Assembly (NCBI GenBank): GCA_016718275.1
Contig: JADKEA010000019.1
Coordinates: forward strand, 1-64,000
From: Candidatus Villigracilis affinis
Lineage (GTDB): Bacteria > Chloroflexota > Anaerolineae > Anaerolineales > Villigracilaceae
DNA length: 64,000 nucleotides
Direction of reading: 5' to 3'
Shown here: positions 15,940 through 23,362 of the stretch, in pieces
Layout: each line of letters opens with the position of its first letter
Numbering within the stretch: position 1 is the stretch's first letter
Notes under the pieces: model-generated
What the model saw: only the letters and a program-made list of their open reading frames with translations
Told to the model about the DNA's origin: nothing
The model's database searches: none
Position numbers and translations under genes: made by a program

Positions 15940-16731
15940 ATGAAAATCGAAATCCAAGACCTTCGTTTTATCTATCCCACAGGCCTCGAAGCCTTGAAAG
16001 GGATTTCACTCACCATCGAAGCGGGCGAGCAGGTTGCCATTGTCGGTCAGAATGGCGCGGGGAAGACCACTCTCGTGAGACACTTCAATGGGTTGTTGCA
16101 ACCAGCTTCCGGGTCCGTTTTGATCGGGGATTGGGATGTGAAAAAATATTCGGTGGCGAAACTCGCGTCGCGAGTCGGGTATGTGTTTCAGAATCCCGAT
16201 GAGCAATTGTTTTCACGCGATGTCCTCACCGAGGTCACGTTTGGGCCGAAGAATTTGAAATATGCAAAAGAGAAGATCGATGAATTGGTGAAGCGGGCGC
16301 TGTCGTTGACCGAGTTGACCGACAAGACCGAAACCAATCCTTATGACCTTTCGCCGACGTGGCGCAAGATGGTGGCATTGGCTTCGATCATCGCGATGGA
16401 TACGCCCATTGTCATTTTCGATGAACCGACCACAGGACAGGATGCCGTCAACGTGGCGCGGATCGCGAACGTGATCGCCGAGTTGCGTAAGGAAGGCAAG
16501 ACCGTCATCACCATTACGCACGATATTGATTTTTGCGCCGAGAATTTCGAGCGCGTCATCGCGCTTTCAAAGGGACAGGTGCTGCTCGATGGCCCCGCGC
16601 GCGAGATATTGGGGCAGGAAGAAATTCTCGCGCAGACCTATGTCGATCCGCCGCAGTTGACGAGGTTGGGGAAACGGCTGGGGTTGAAAGAGACCGTGAG
16701 AAATCAGGAAGAGTTTTTGAATTCATTGTAG
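15940..16731 (+). CDS. ecfA2: ECF transporter ATP-binding protein A' with non-canonical signature motif
   Basis: A 263-residue ABC ATPase with Walker A GQNGAGKTT, Q-loop FQNPDEQLFSRDV, Walker B IVIFDEPTTGQD and switch His in ITHDID. The ABC signature reads LSPTWRKM instead of LSGGQ, so this half of the dimer interface is degenerate while the partner ATPase keeps LSGGQ. Such asymmetry is known in heterodimeric ABC ATPases. The gene lies in the ecfT-ecfA block and would complete the importer. Confidence 0.9.
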   Translation: MKIEIQDLRFIYPTGLEALKGISLTIEAGEQVAIVGQNGAGKTTLVRHFNGLLQPASGSVLIGDWDVKKYSVAKLASRVGYVFQNPDEQLFSRDVLTEVTFGPKNLKYAKEKIDELVKRALSLTELTDKTETNPYDLSPTWRKMVALASIIAMDTPIVIFDEPTTGQDAVNVARIANVIAELRKEGKTVITITHDIDFCAENFERVIALSKGQVLLDGPAREILGQEEILAQTYVDPPQLTRLGKRLGLKETVRNQEEFLNSL

Positions 16732-16733
16732 AG

Positions 16734-16794
16734 GCGTAGGGGGCTGCGCCCCTTTCTTTGGCGAAAGCAGGACACGGCAACGCCGTGTCCCTAC
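16734..16794. repeat. Paired GC-rich hairpins (GTAGGG..CCCTAC family)
   Basis: A GGGGGCTGCGCCCC hairpin (about 16739-16752) is followed by GGACACGGC (16770-16778)/GCCGTGTCC (16782-16790). The right end CCCTACG contains the stop codon of the minus-strand gene ending at 16791. It separates convergent genes. Confidence 0.7.
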
Positions 16795-17189
16795 GTTTTA
16801 TACACAACCAATTCCTCATACCCCGAATCGTTTTGCAATAATTCCCGCTTGTAAATCACATCTTCAAATTCAGCGATGACGATCTCAGCCGTGGTGTAAA
16901 TTTTGCACCCGCTGACGAGATGCCCGCCGATGGTCACGCCATCGCCATCCGAGATCGCCACATGAATGTGCGAACCGTGAATCGAAACTGTGCCGGTCAT
17001 CGAGACGATCTCAAAATGACCTTCATACTCATTGTAGGTGCTGCGATTTGCGAGGCGCAAGGTGGCATGTGTGAGGCTGCCTACAGAAGAAAGTACACAG
17101 CCTGCTTGAATATTCTTTTGTTTGACGAACTCTTCGATCGAGTCAAATAAATCCTGAGCGGGTTTGAGGCGGAAGGTGTGAGCTTTCAT
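16791..17189 (-). CDS. PPC/DUF296-domain protein
   Basis: A 132-residue protein matching the Plants-and-Prokaryotes-Conserved (PPC, DUF296) fold. It has CVLSSVGSLTHATLR near residue 35, HGSHIHVAISDGDG near 72 and GGHLVSGC near 88; the His residues form a possible metal site. Bacterial PPC proteins are trimeric and poorly characterised; in plants the domain accompanies AT-hook DNA-binding proteins. A clear AAGGAG-type Shine-Dalgarno precedes the ATG at 17189. The stop codon lies in the palindromic repeat. It is divergent from the VUT transporter gene. Confidence 0.8.
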   Translation of the reverse strand: MKAHTFRLKPAQDLFDSIEEFVKQKNIQAGCVLSSVGSLTHATLRLANRSTYNEYEGHFEIVSMTGTVSIHGSHIHVAISDGDGVTIGGHLVSGCKIYTTAEIVIAEFEDVIYKRELLQNDSGYEELVVYKT

Positions 17190-17217
17190 TGGTACTCCTT
17201 TTGGCAGGCTTCAAAGG

Positions 17218-17223
17218 TAAAAT
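17218..17223 (+). promoter_or_regulatory. -10 box of a likely leaderless transporter transcript
   Basis: TAAAAT lies 13 nt before the ATG at 17231 without a Shine-Dalgarno. Confidence 0.4.
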
Positions 17224-17230
17224 CGCGGAT

Positions 17231-17935
17231 ATGAAATCTTATCGTTACTTCGACATCATTCTCGGTGTGTTCATCGCTGTGCTGTTGACCAGCAATGTCG
17301 CATCTTCAGCCAAGATCGTGGATTTTGGTTTTGGCATCTTCGGCATTCCAATGGCTTTCGACGCTGGCACGATTCTATTCCCGATCGGTTATGTCTTCGG
17401 CGATATTCTAACCGAGGTCTATGGCTATCAACGCTCACGGCGTGTGATCTGGACGGGGTTCTTTTCGTTGGCGCTGGCGGCGTTTGTGTTTTGGGTTGTG
17501 GGGCGTCTGCCGGGTGAAGTCACCTGGCAGGGATACGCAGGCGATGCGGCGTATCAATCCATTCTCGGTGGGATGAGCAGCGGAGGAATCCTGTTCGCCA
17601 GCCTTGCGGGGTTTTGGCTGGGTGAATTCAGCAATTCCTTCATCCTCGCGAAGATGAAGGTGTGGACGAATGGCCGCTGGTTATGGATGCGCACCATCGG
17701 AAGCACATTGGTGGGCGAGATGATGGATACCGTTATTTTCGTCGTGGTGGCAACTGCTTTTGGCGTTTTCCCGTGGAGTCTTTTCCTCACGCTGACGGTG
17801 ACAAATTATCTTTTCAAAGTATTGGTCGAAGTGTTGATGACCCCGCTGACCTATATCGTTGTCCGCGCTTTGAAGCGGGCGGAGAATGAAGATTATTACG
17901 ACCGCGATACGAACTTCAATCCGTTTGCGGCGTAA
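17231..17935 (+). CDS. Queuosine precursor transporter (VUT family, YhhQ-like)
   Basis: A 234-residue membrane protein with six or so TM helices. It shows the VUT-family marks: LLTSNVASSAKIV in TM1, FPIGYVFGDILTEVYGY in the second conserved block, and GSTLVGEMMDTVIFV near residue 155. YhhQ imports 7-cyano- or 7-aminomethyl-7-deazaguanine for queuosine tRNA modification. Start 17231 is preferred over the frame start at 17189, which would overlap the divergent gene's start. I see no preQ1 riboswitch in the very short upstream region. Confidence 0.88.
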   Translation: MKSYRYFDIILGVFIAVLLTSNVASSAKIVDFGFGIFGIPMAFDAGTILFPIGYVFGDILTEVYGYQRSRRVIWTGFFSLALAAFVFWVVGRLPGEVTWQGYAGDAAYQSILGGMSSGGILFASLAGFWLGEFSNSFILAKMKVWTNGRWLWMRTIGSTLVGEMMDTVIFVVVATAFGVFPWSLFLTLTVTNYLFKVLVEVLMTPLTYIVVRALKRAENEDYYDRDTNFNPFAA

Positions 17936-17964
17936 AATGTGACTCGTCAAAATTTATTAAAACA

Positions 17965-18031
17965 TTAACGCAAAGGCGCGGAGGCGCAAAGGAGAATAAC
18001 AAACCTTGGTGCCCTGACGGCTTTGCGTTAA
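17965..18031. repeat. AACGCAAAG-type palindromic intergenic repeat, copy 2
   Basis: Ends TTAACGCAAAGGCG and GGCTTTGCGTTAA flank an imperfect stem. Same family as 9821-9880. It lies between convergent genes and may act as a bidirectional terminator. Confidence 0.7.
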
Positions 18032-18073
18032 AAAAACCTTGGTTAAGTTGCTTCTGTTTTCAATACGAAAAAA

Positions 18074-18634
18074 TTACCAGAGCGGGAAATGCGTAAGCGA
18101 GACCAACCAATCCACCATAGGCTGGTAGATTTGCATACCGATCAATGCAACGATCACACCCAAAATTGCACCTGCGATGACATCGGAGAGATAATGCACG
18201 CCCATGGCCACGCGTGCCAAAGCCACCAGCGGCGCCCAAACCCAAAGAACAGCAGCAAGCCAGGGCGGGGCAAGAAACGAGGCGAGGACGGCGATCAAAA
18301 ACGAACGGGCGGCATGTCCCGATGGGAAGGAATGCGGGTCGGTGTTGCGATAGATCCCGCCCCATTCGCCTTCAGGTCGTTTGCGGCGGACGAGGAATTT
18401 TATTCCGAGCACTACGCCTGCCAGCCCCAGAATGCCGAAGAATTCAACGACTTCCCATTGCTTCCAAAATGAATTGCTGAAAAACCAAAAGATGAAGAGC
18501 GCCGCGAACCAAAACCACGAGTCGCCGGAGTGGGCGAGGAAGGCGGCTACATTCCGCAAAAAACCCGGCTTTTCAGCCACACGCATTTGGCCGGAGAGTC
18601 GGGCATCGAGTTCGAGAAGGGACCGAAAACTCAT
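18074..18634 (-). CDS. PAP2-family membrane phosphatase
   Basis: A 186-residue membrane protein with the three phosphatase motifs: KFLVRRKRPEG (KxxxxxxRP) near residue 80, FPSGHAARS near 103, and ARVAMGVHYLSD (RxxxxxHxxxD) near 140. About five TM helices surround them. It probably dephosphorylates a lipid phosphate such as phosphatidate or polyprenyl pyrophosphate. It overlaps the upstream nucleotidyltransferase by 4 nt (ATGA), so it is the third gene of a minus-strand operon. Confidence 0.9.
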   Translation of the reverse strand: MSFRSLLELDARLSGQMRVAEKPGFLRNVAAFLAHSGDSWFWFAALFIFWFFSNSFWKQWEVVEFFGILGLAGVVLGIKFLVRRKRPEGEWGGIYRNTDPHSFPSGHAARSFLIAVLASFLAPPWLAAVLWVWAPLVALARVAMGVHYLSDVIAGAILGVIVALIGMQIYQPMVDWLVSLTHFPLW

Positions 18635-19506
18635 TTGTTGTTGGCCTTTGCCTTTGGTTTGGGTTTTGCAGCGACAGGCTTGGCGGTGACCTTCTTTGCA
18701 GCGGTGGCTGCTTTCTTCTCTGCTTTGGCGGCCTTTTGCAGTTGACTGGCGATATCCTCGCGCATCAGTTCAAGCTGGTGCGGCTTGTCCACATCCATGC
18801 ATGGTTCGGCCTTGTCCCACACGATGGCGCGGCCTTTGATGCCGATGCGCTCAGAGGCGCGTTCGACGAGACCTTGCAGGGTGAATTGGCGCGTGGCTAA
18901 TTGAAAGAGTGTATCCCAGCCGATGACGGCTGCCTGACGCAGGGGACTCTTGCGGTTGCCGATGAGTTGCTCCCAGGTATCGAGGTGATCGGTTGTCATG
19001 CTGACGTGGATCACGTTGATATCCGCGCCGCACAATTCCATTTCTTTTAGTTTGGTATAGGTGCGTTTCGAGGTGGGATAACGTGTTTCCATCACCTCAC
19101 GCGGACAGACGCCGTAATACAGGTCATCTTTGGTTTCCATGCTGGTATTTATCAGCCAGTCCACCATGTCACCCTTAATGGCGGGGATGTCGGAGGAAAC
19201 GATCAGCACGTATTCATTCTTTTTGTTCAATTCAAGCGACTTGTTCACGCCTGCGACGATATTGGCGAGCATGCGGCCCTGGTTGGAAATGTAGTGCAGG
19301 GGCTTCTTGCAGGTCAGTCCACTTTTGGGCGAAAGGCCGATGACGATGACATTGTCCACTTTTTTGGATTCGCCCAGCGCGTCCAAAACCCACTGGACCA
19401 TGGGCTTGCCCGAAATATCGATCAGCGCCTTTGAATTGCCGTTGGAATACACATATAAAGGATCACCGGGCAGGGGTACTCCGCCGGCAGTTACGATTGC
19501 ATCCAT
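18631..19506 (-). CDS. MobA-like NTP transferase with Lys/Ala-rich C-terminal tail
   Basis: A 291-residue protein. Residues 1-230 form a nucleotidyltransferase fold (MDAIVTAGGVPLPGD; NSKALIDISGKPMVQWVLDAL; SSDIPAIKGDMVDW, carrying a metal-binding Asp). The nucleotide-binding loop lacks the full GGxGTRL arrangement. The last 45 residues are Lys/Ala/Pro-rich (KPVAAKPKPKAK), resembling histone-H1-like or anionic-polymer-binding tails. It is located between a quinate-dehydrogenase-like gene and a PAP2 phosphatase, with 3-nt and 4-nt junctions. The substrate is unknown. Confidence 0.75.
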   Translation of the reverse strand: MDAIVTAGGVPLPGDPLYVYSNGNSKALIDISGKPMVQWVLDALGESKKVDNVIVIGLSPKSGLTCKKPLHYISNQGRMLANIVAGVNKSLELNKKNEYVLIVSSDIPAIKGDMVDWLINTSMETKDDLYYGVCPREVMETRYPTSKRTYTKLKEMELCGADINVIHVSMTTDHLDTWEQLIGNRKSPLRQAAVIGWDTLFQLATRQFTLQGLVERASERIGIKGRAIVWDKAEPCMDVDKPHQLELMREDIASQLQKAAKAEKKAATAAKKVTAKPVAAKPKPKAKANNK

Positions 19507-19509
19507 AAT

Positions 19510-20415
19510 TTAATTCAACTCCTGCAATTGAGGTTCGAAACCGAGCTTGTCGAGCAGTTCGGTCAGTTCAGGCCATGTGAGCGGACGTCCCTTGCCAGCC
19601 ACAGCCACGAGCGCAGCTTCCATCATGTTCGTGCCGAAGGAGCGGCCTTCCAGCACTGGGGTGGTTGTAACCAAATATTTTACGCCCGCCTTGCGGAAGG
19701 CTTCGACATCTTCAGGGGTGGTGGTGTTGGTGACGATCACTTTGCCAGTCAGGTCATCAGGCATGAAACGCTTGATGTAGTGACAATCACCCGCAATGAC
19801 GGTGGCCCAGGCGTAATACTTTCCCCATTTGGGTGTGCGTTTTTCCTGCTTTTCGCCTGTGGGATAGATCCAGGAGAAGGGCAGACGGGAGGCGATGGGC
19901 ATCATCAAGGCAGCCACGATCTTTAGCTGGCTGAGCTTGTGAATAGCCATCGGAATATCCAGGCCGAACATGAGGTCGCCATAAATGGTTTCGTATCCAG
20001 CATCGGAAAAAGCCTGGGAGAGACCCCAGCGGTCCACACCGAGGGTGACCAGCACTTTGCGGCCTCGGGAATTGATATATTCGCCGATCTTTTTATCCAG
20101 AAATGCGGGGGCTTTATTTTCGAGTGTGTTCTTTAATCCGCCGCCATCCACCAGCGGGGTCTTTTTTACATAGCGTACCATGGGGGTCACGGAATGCAGG
20201 GTGTACCATTTTCCGTCGACGATGGCTCCCAGATCGGCTCCACCGACACCAAATGCATCCACAGTGCCATCCATCTCTTTGTATTTCAGGGCGGCGGCTT
20301 CCATATCCCCATCGGTTCCGATGCGTTCAATGCTGACCTTTTCACCGAGCAACGTCACTTCGACAGCCTTGTTACGCTTTGATGAACCAATACTGATGCT
20401 CACGGCTCGTTTCAT
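19510..20415 (-). CDS. Conserved protein, named quinate 5-dehydrogenase-like in related genomes
   Basis: A 301-residue soluble protein starting MKRAVSISIGSSKRNKAVEV. Motifs include DAFGVGGADLGAIV near residue 52, PLVDGGGLKNTLE near 90, and GRKVLVTLGVDRWGLSQAF, which could be a nucleotide-binding segment. I recall Chloroflexota relatives carrying the name quinate 5-dehydrogenase, but nothing visible here proves that reaction. It is the first gene of a three-gene minus operon. A GAGGAG Shine-Dalgarno precedes the ATG. Confidence 0.55.
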   Translation of the reverse strand: MKRAVSISIGSSKRNKAVEVTLLGEKVSIERIGTDGDMEAAALKYKEMDGTVDAFGVGGADLGAIVDGKWYTLHSVTPMVRYVKKTPLVDGGGLKNTLENKAPAFLDKKIGEYINSRGRKVLVTLGVDRWGLSQAFSDAGYETIYGDLMFGLDIPMAIHKLSQLKIVAALMMPIASRLPFSWIYPTGEKQEKRTPKWGKYYAWATVIAGDCHYIKRFMPDDLTGKVIVTNTTTPEDVEAFRKAGVKYLVTTTPVLEGRSFGTNMMEAALVAVAGKGRPLTWPELTELLDKLGFEPQLQELN

Positions 20416-20493
20416 TTAGTTTTTCTCCTCAATAGATGGGTTGTCGAGAGTATACCCCGAAGTCAGATGCATGAGAATGACATTAATACAGGA

Positions 20494-23088
20494 TCAGGAT
20501 TCAGGTCCGTTGGGAAGCGTGAAGAAGAAGGTGGCCCCATGTCCTGGTTCGCTTTCCACCCAGATCCTGCCTCTGTGAACTTCAATGATCCTCTTAACCA
20601 GCGCCAGCCCAATACCGGTGCCTTCCGAACTGGCATCTAATTTGTTAAACAGCCCAAAGATGCGGTCGTGGTGGATCGGGTCGATGCCGATGCCGTTATC
20701 GCGGATATAAATGATCGGCTGTTCATTTTCAAACCCATTTTGGCCGATCTCAATGACTGGGTTGGGCTGGTCTTCCAGGAACTTGGCGGCATTATCGATC
20801 AGGTTTTGAAATACCTCGAGCAGGCGTTGACGGTCGCCGTAGATCGTTGGCAGGTCATCATGTATTTCAACTTTGATGTCTTTTTTATGAAGCCGTCCAT
20901 GCAGAGCTTCAGCTGCCTCATTTACGAGTTCTTCAACCTTGATGAACTGATACGGGCTGGTCAGCCGACCGATGCGGGAAAGCTCGAGCAGTTCACTAAG
21001 CAGCAACTGCATTTTGTCGGTGGCGTCGCCGATGCGGCGAATATCCAGTTTCAGCCGTGCCGTGTTCCCGCTGACGGAATCCTGTTCGAGAAAGCCGAGG
21101 AAACCCTTGATTGTGATCAGAGGCGATTTCAAGTCGTGTGAAACGGTGTAAGTGAAGCGTTCCAACTCGCTGTTCTTATCTTCCAGTTCGTTGATGAGCT
21201 TTTCGCGCTCGACCTGCACATATTTTTGCTGGCTGATATCACGCACCATGATGATCGCGGATTCGGATGTGATGGCGGTGATGCGCGCTTCGAAGAACTG
21301 CACTTCTTCGCCGGGCGGCATCCCATATTCGAAGGCGTGCAATTGACCTGTTGCCAGTGTGCGCTCAAGCGCGAACAGGGTTTGCTGGGCGATGACAGGG
21401 GGGAACAGTTCCAGCACGGTTCTGCCCAGAAATTGTGAAGGCGGCATAAGGGGGGTGATCTCAGAGGATGCCATGAAATCGAGGAAGACCCCGTCCTTCG
21501 AGATCTCGAAGATCATATCGGGGATGGATGCCAGAATGGCGCGTGTGCGCGCCTCGCTGTTTTGGAGGGATTCACGCGCATTCTTTTGCTCGGTAATATC
21601 ATGGAACATGGACAGAATGCAGTCGGCCCCTTCGAGTGTCACCAATTCATAAAAAGCCAATACCGTGTAAAGCGCCCCGGTTTCATTGATGAACTGATAC
21701 TCCGGAACATATATGGAGCGCTCGGCTATTAATCTCTCGACAAAACCCTGCCGCTCTTCTTCATCTTCCCACAATCCGAGTTCAATAGCCATGCGTCCTA
21801 CAGTTCCATGCGGTTCAAGACCGGACAATTGCCAGTAGGCTTCATTGGCTTCGATGATAATGCCTTTATCCAATGATGTGATGACGATCGCCACCGGACT
21901 GGCATGAAAGATCTTGCGGAAGCGTTCCTCACTGGAGCGCAGGGCGGCTTCGGCAAGGGTCCGCTCGGCGATCTCTTTTTGTGTCTGCTCAAAGAGACGG
22001 GCATTATCAATGGCGATGGAGGCCAGCGCCGCGAAGCGCTCCATCAAATTGACATGCTCTTGCGTGAAACCCCGTTCCTGTTCGACGAATGAAATGGCCA
22101 GCACACCGATGACCTTGTTCCCCACTGTGAGAGGTACACCCATGACCGCATTGAAACCGGCATCGACGAATTCAGGCAGGTTCTTATCCCATTCTGCATA
22201 ATTTTGAACGACAAGGGTCTTTCCACTGCCCCATACCCCCCCGGTAACACCTTCATCTTTGTATGTCAGGCTTCCATCGTAGCGGGAAAGAACGCCATGC
22301 CCCAGTTCCTGTCGCAGTGCGGATTCATCCGGCAAGACAAGGTCAATCAGCCCATGCTGGGTATTAAGCAGGGCGCAGGCTCGCGAAAGGATCGATTCAA
22401 GCAGCGGCCTCAACTCGGAACGATTGAGCAGGCCCAGGGCGGTCTCATTCAACGCGGTGAGATAATCGGCCTGTACCTGTAATTTCCGCTCCGCGCGCAA
22501 ACGTTCCTGTAATTCCAACCGTGCATCATACAGACTGCGGTTTAAACTATTGATCAAAAGATAAATGAGTGTGCCCGCAAATAGAAAAATGACCGTGAGG
22601 TCGCGGGCAATGTTTAGCGGTGTATCCACATGCTGGATACGGAGTCCCCACTCTTCTTCGAATGCAAAAAACCAAAGCGCAGACAGGCTGATGACCCCGA
22701 AGAACAATCCTTCACGCCATCCCAACAGCAGGCCTGCCAAAAGAATGATCACAAGATAGGCAACGATGGCGACGTCGCGAATTCCATCCGCCTCCCATGA
22801 CTGGAAGGTCATGGCCGCCCATAATGATCCTGCGAGGAACATACTCGCGCCGCGAATGTAACCGCGTCGGATCGTAACCTGAACAATTCCCAGGGCAAAC
22901 ACGATCCCTGTTAATAACAACAAGGGTACGCTGCCGTTCTCTCTCCCCATGATCAGCCGAATGATGATGATCATTAAAAGGATACTGATTGCACTCCACA
23001 CAAAACTGTTGAGTATCTGTGCGGTGCGCGTTTTCTCCGCATTTTCGAAAATGGGCGCTGAAAACAAACGGCGAAACCGATTTGGCAT
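20494..23088 (-). CDS. Membrane GAF/PAS sensor histidine kinase
   Basis: An 864-residue hybrid-free sensor kinase. Residues about 25-190 contain six TM helices (MASE-like). A GAF domain spans about 205-370, followed by two PAS domains (about 380-500 and 505-625). HisKA carries the phospho-acceptor His in FTYTVSHDLKSPL near residue 655. A HATPase_c domain has the N box, DNGIGID and GTGIGLALVKRI. No receiver domain or adjacent response regulator is present, so the partner lies elsewhere. The ATG is 13 nt from a TATAAT box. Confidence 0.9.
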   Translation of the reverse strand: MPNRFRRLFSAPIFENAEKTRTAQILNSFVWSAISILLMIIIIRLIMGRENGSVPLLLLTGIVFALGIVQVTIRRGYIRGASMFLAGSLWAAMTFQSWEADGIRDVAIVAYLVIILLAGLLLGWREGLFFGVISLSALWFFAFEEEWGLRIQHVDTPLNIARDLTVIFLFAGTLIYLLINSLNRSLYDARLELQERLRAERKLQVQADYLTALNETALGLLNRSELRPLLESILSRACALLNTQHGLIDLVLPDESALRQELGHGVLSRYDGSLTYKDEGVTGGVWGSGKTLVVQNYAEWDKNLPEFVDAGFNAVMGVPLTVGNKVIGVLAISFVEQERGFTQEHVNLMERFAALASIAIDNARLFEQTQKEIAERTLAEAALRSSEERFRKIFHASPVAIVITSLDKGIIIEANEAYWQLSGLEPHGTVGRMAIELGLWEDEEERQGFVERLIAERSIYVPEYQFINETGALYTVLAFYELVTLEGADCILSMFHDITEQKNARESLQNSEARTRAILASIPDMIFEISKDGVFLDFMASSEITPLMPPSQFLGRTVLELFPPVIAQQTLFALERTLATGQLHAFEYGMPPGEEVQFFEARITAITSESAIIMVRDISQQKYVQVEREKLINELEDKNSELERFTYTVSHDLKSPLITIKGFLGFLEQDSVSGNTARLKLDIRRIGDATDKMQLLLSELLELSRIGRLTSPYQFIKVEELVNEAAEALHGRLHKKDIKVEIHDDLPTIYGDRQRLLEVFQNLIDNAAKFLEDQPNPVIEIGQNGFENEQPIIYIRDNGIGIDPIHHDRIFGLFNKLDASSEGTGIGLALVKRIIEVHRGRIWVESEPGHGATFFFTLPNGPES

Positions 23089-23095
23089 TATTGAT

Positions 23096-23101
23096 ATTAT
23101 A
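23096..23101 (-). promoter_or_regulatory. -10 box of a likely leaderless kinase transcript
   Basis: On the minus strand TATAAT lies 13 nt before the kinase ATG at 23088 and no Shine-Dalgarno is seen. Confidence 0.45.
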
Positions 23102-23186
23102 TATCATGTCCATTACGCGCAAACAAATCTTGATGCGTGAACTTTATAACTTGCGAATCCATCTTCTCTCGGTTATCCTTGCAAAC

Positions 23187-23280
23187 GGGAGTGGTTAGGT
23201 CCCGGTGGGCTTCCTGGTCTTCAACACCTGTGGCGGGCCGCGTTGCGGGCCGCGGTGGGTTCGACTCCCATCCACTCCCG
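23187..23280 (+). tRNA. selC: tRNA-Sec (anticodon TCA)
   Basis: The sequence folds as a selenocysteine tRNA: an 8-bp acceptor stem GGGAGTGG/CCACTCCC, a 6-bp D stem (AGGTCC/GGGCTT), anticodon loop CTTCAAC with TCA, a long GC-rich variable arm (about 23231-23255), T loop TTCGACT, and discriminator G. It lines up position by position with E. coli selC. The anticodon stem (CTGGT/ACCTG) has one T-T mismatch. CCA is not encoded; CCT follows the discriminator. It implies the cell decodes UGA as selenocysteine, although no sel gene or obvious selenoprotein is in this window. Confidence 0.9.
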
Positions 23281-23290
23281 CCTATAAATT

Positions 23291-23328
23291 GGACGATGGG
23301 CGACAGACGATCTTGTTGTCCATCGTCC
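23291..23328. repeat. GGACGATGG inverted repeat downstream of tRNA-Sec
   Basis: GGACGATGG (23291-23299) pairs with CCATCGTCC (23320-23328). A related element is at 63129-63168. It could act as a terminator for the tRNA, though there is no strong T-run. Confidence 0.65.
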
Positions 23329-23362
23329 ACTGTCCATTGTATGTTGGTTAAAAAGGTATTCA

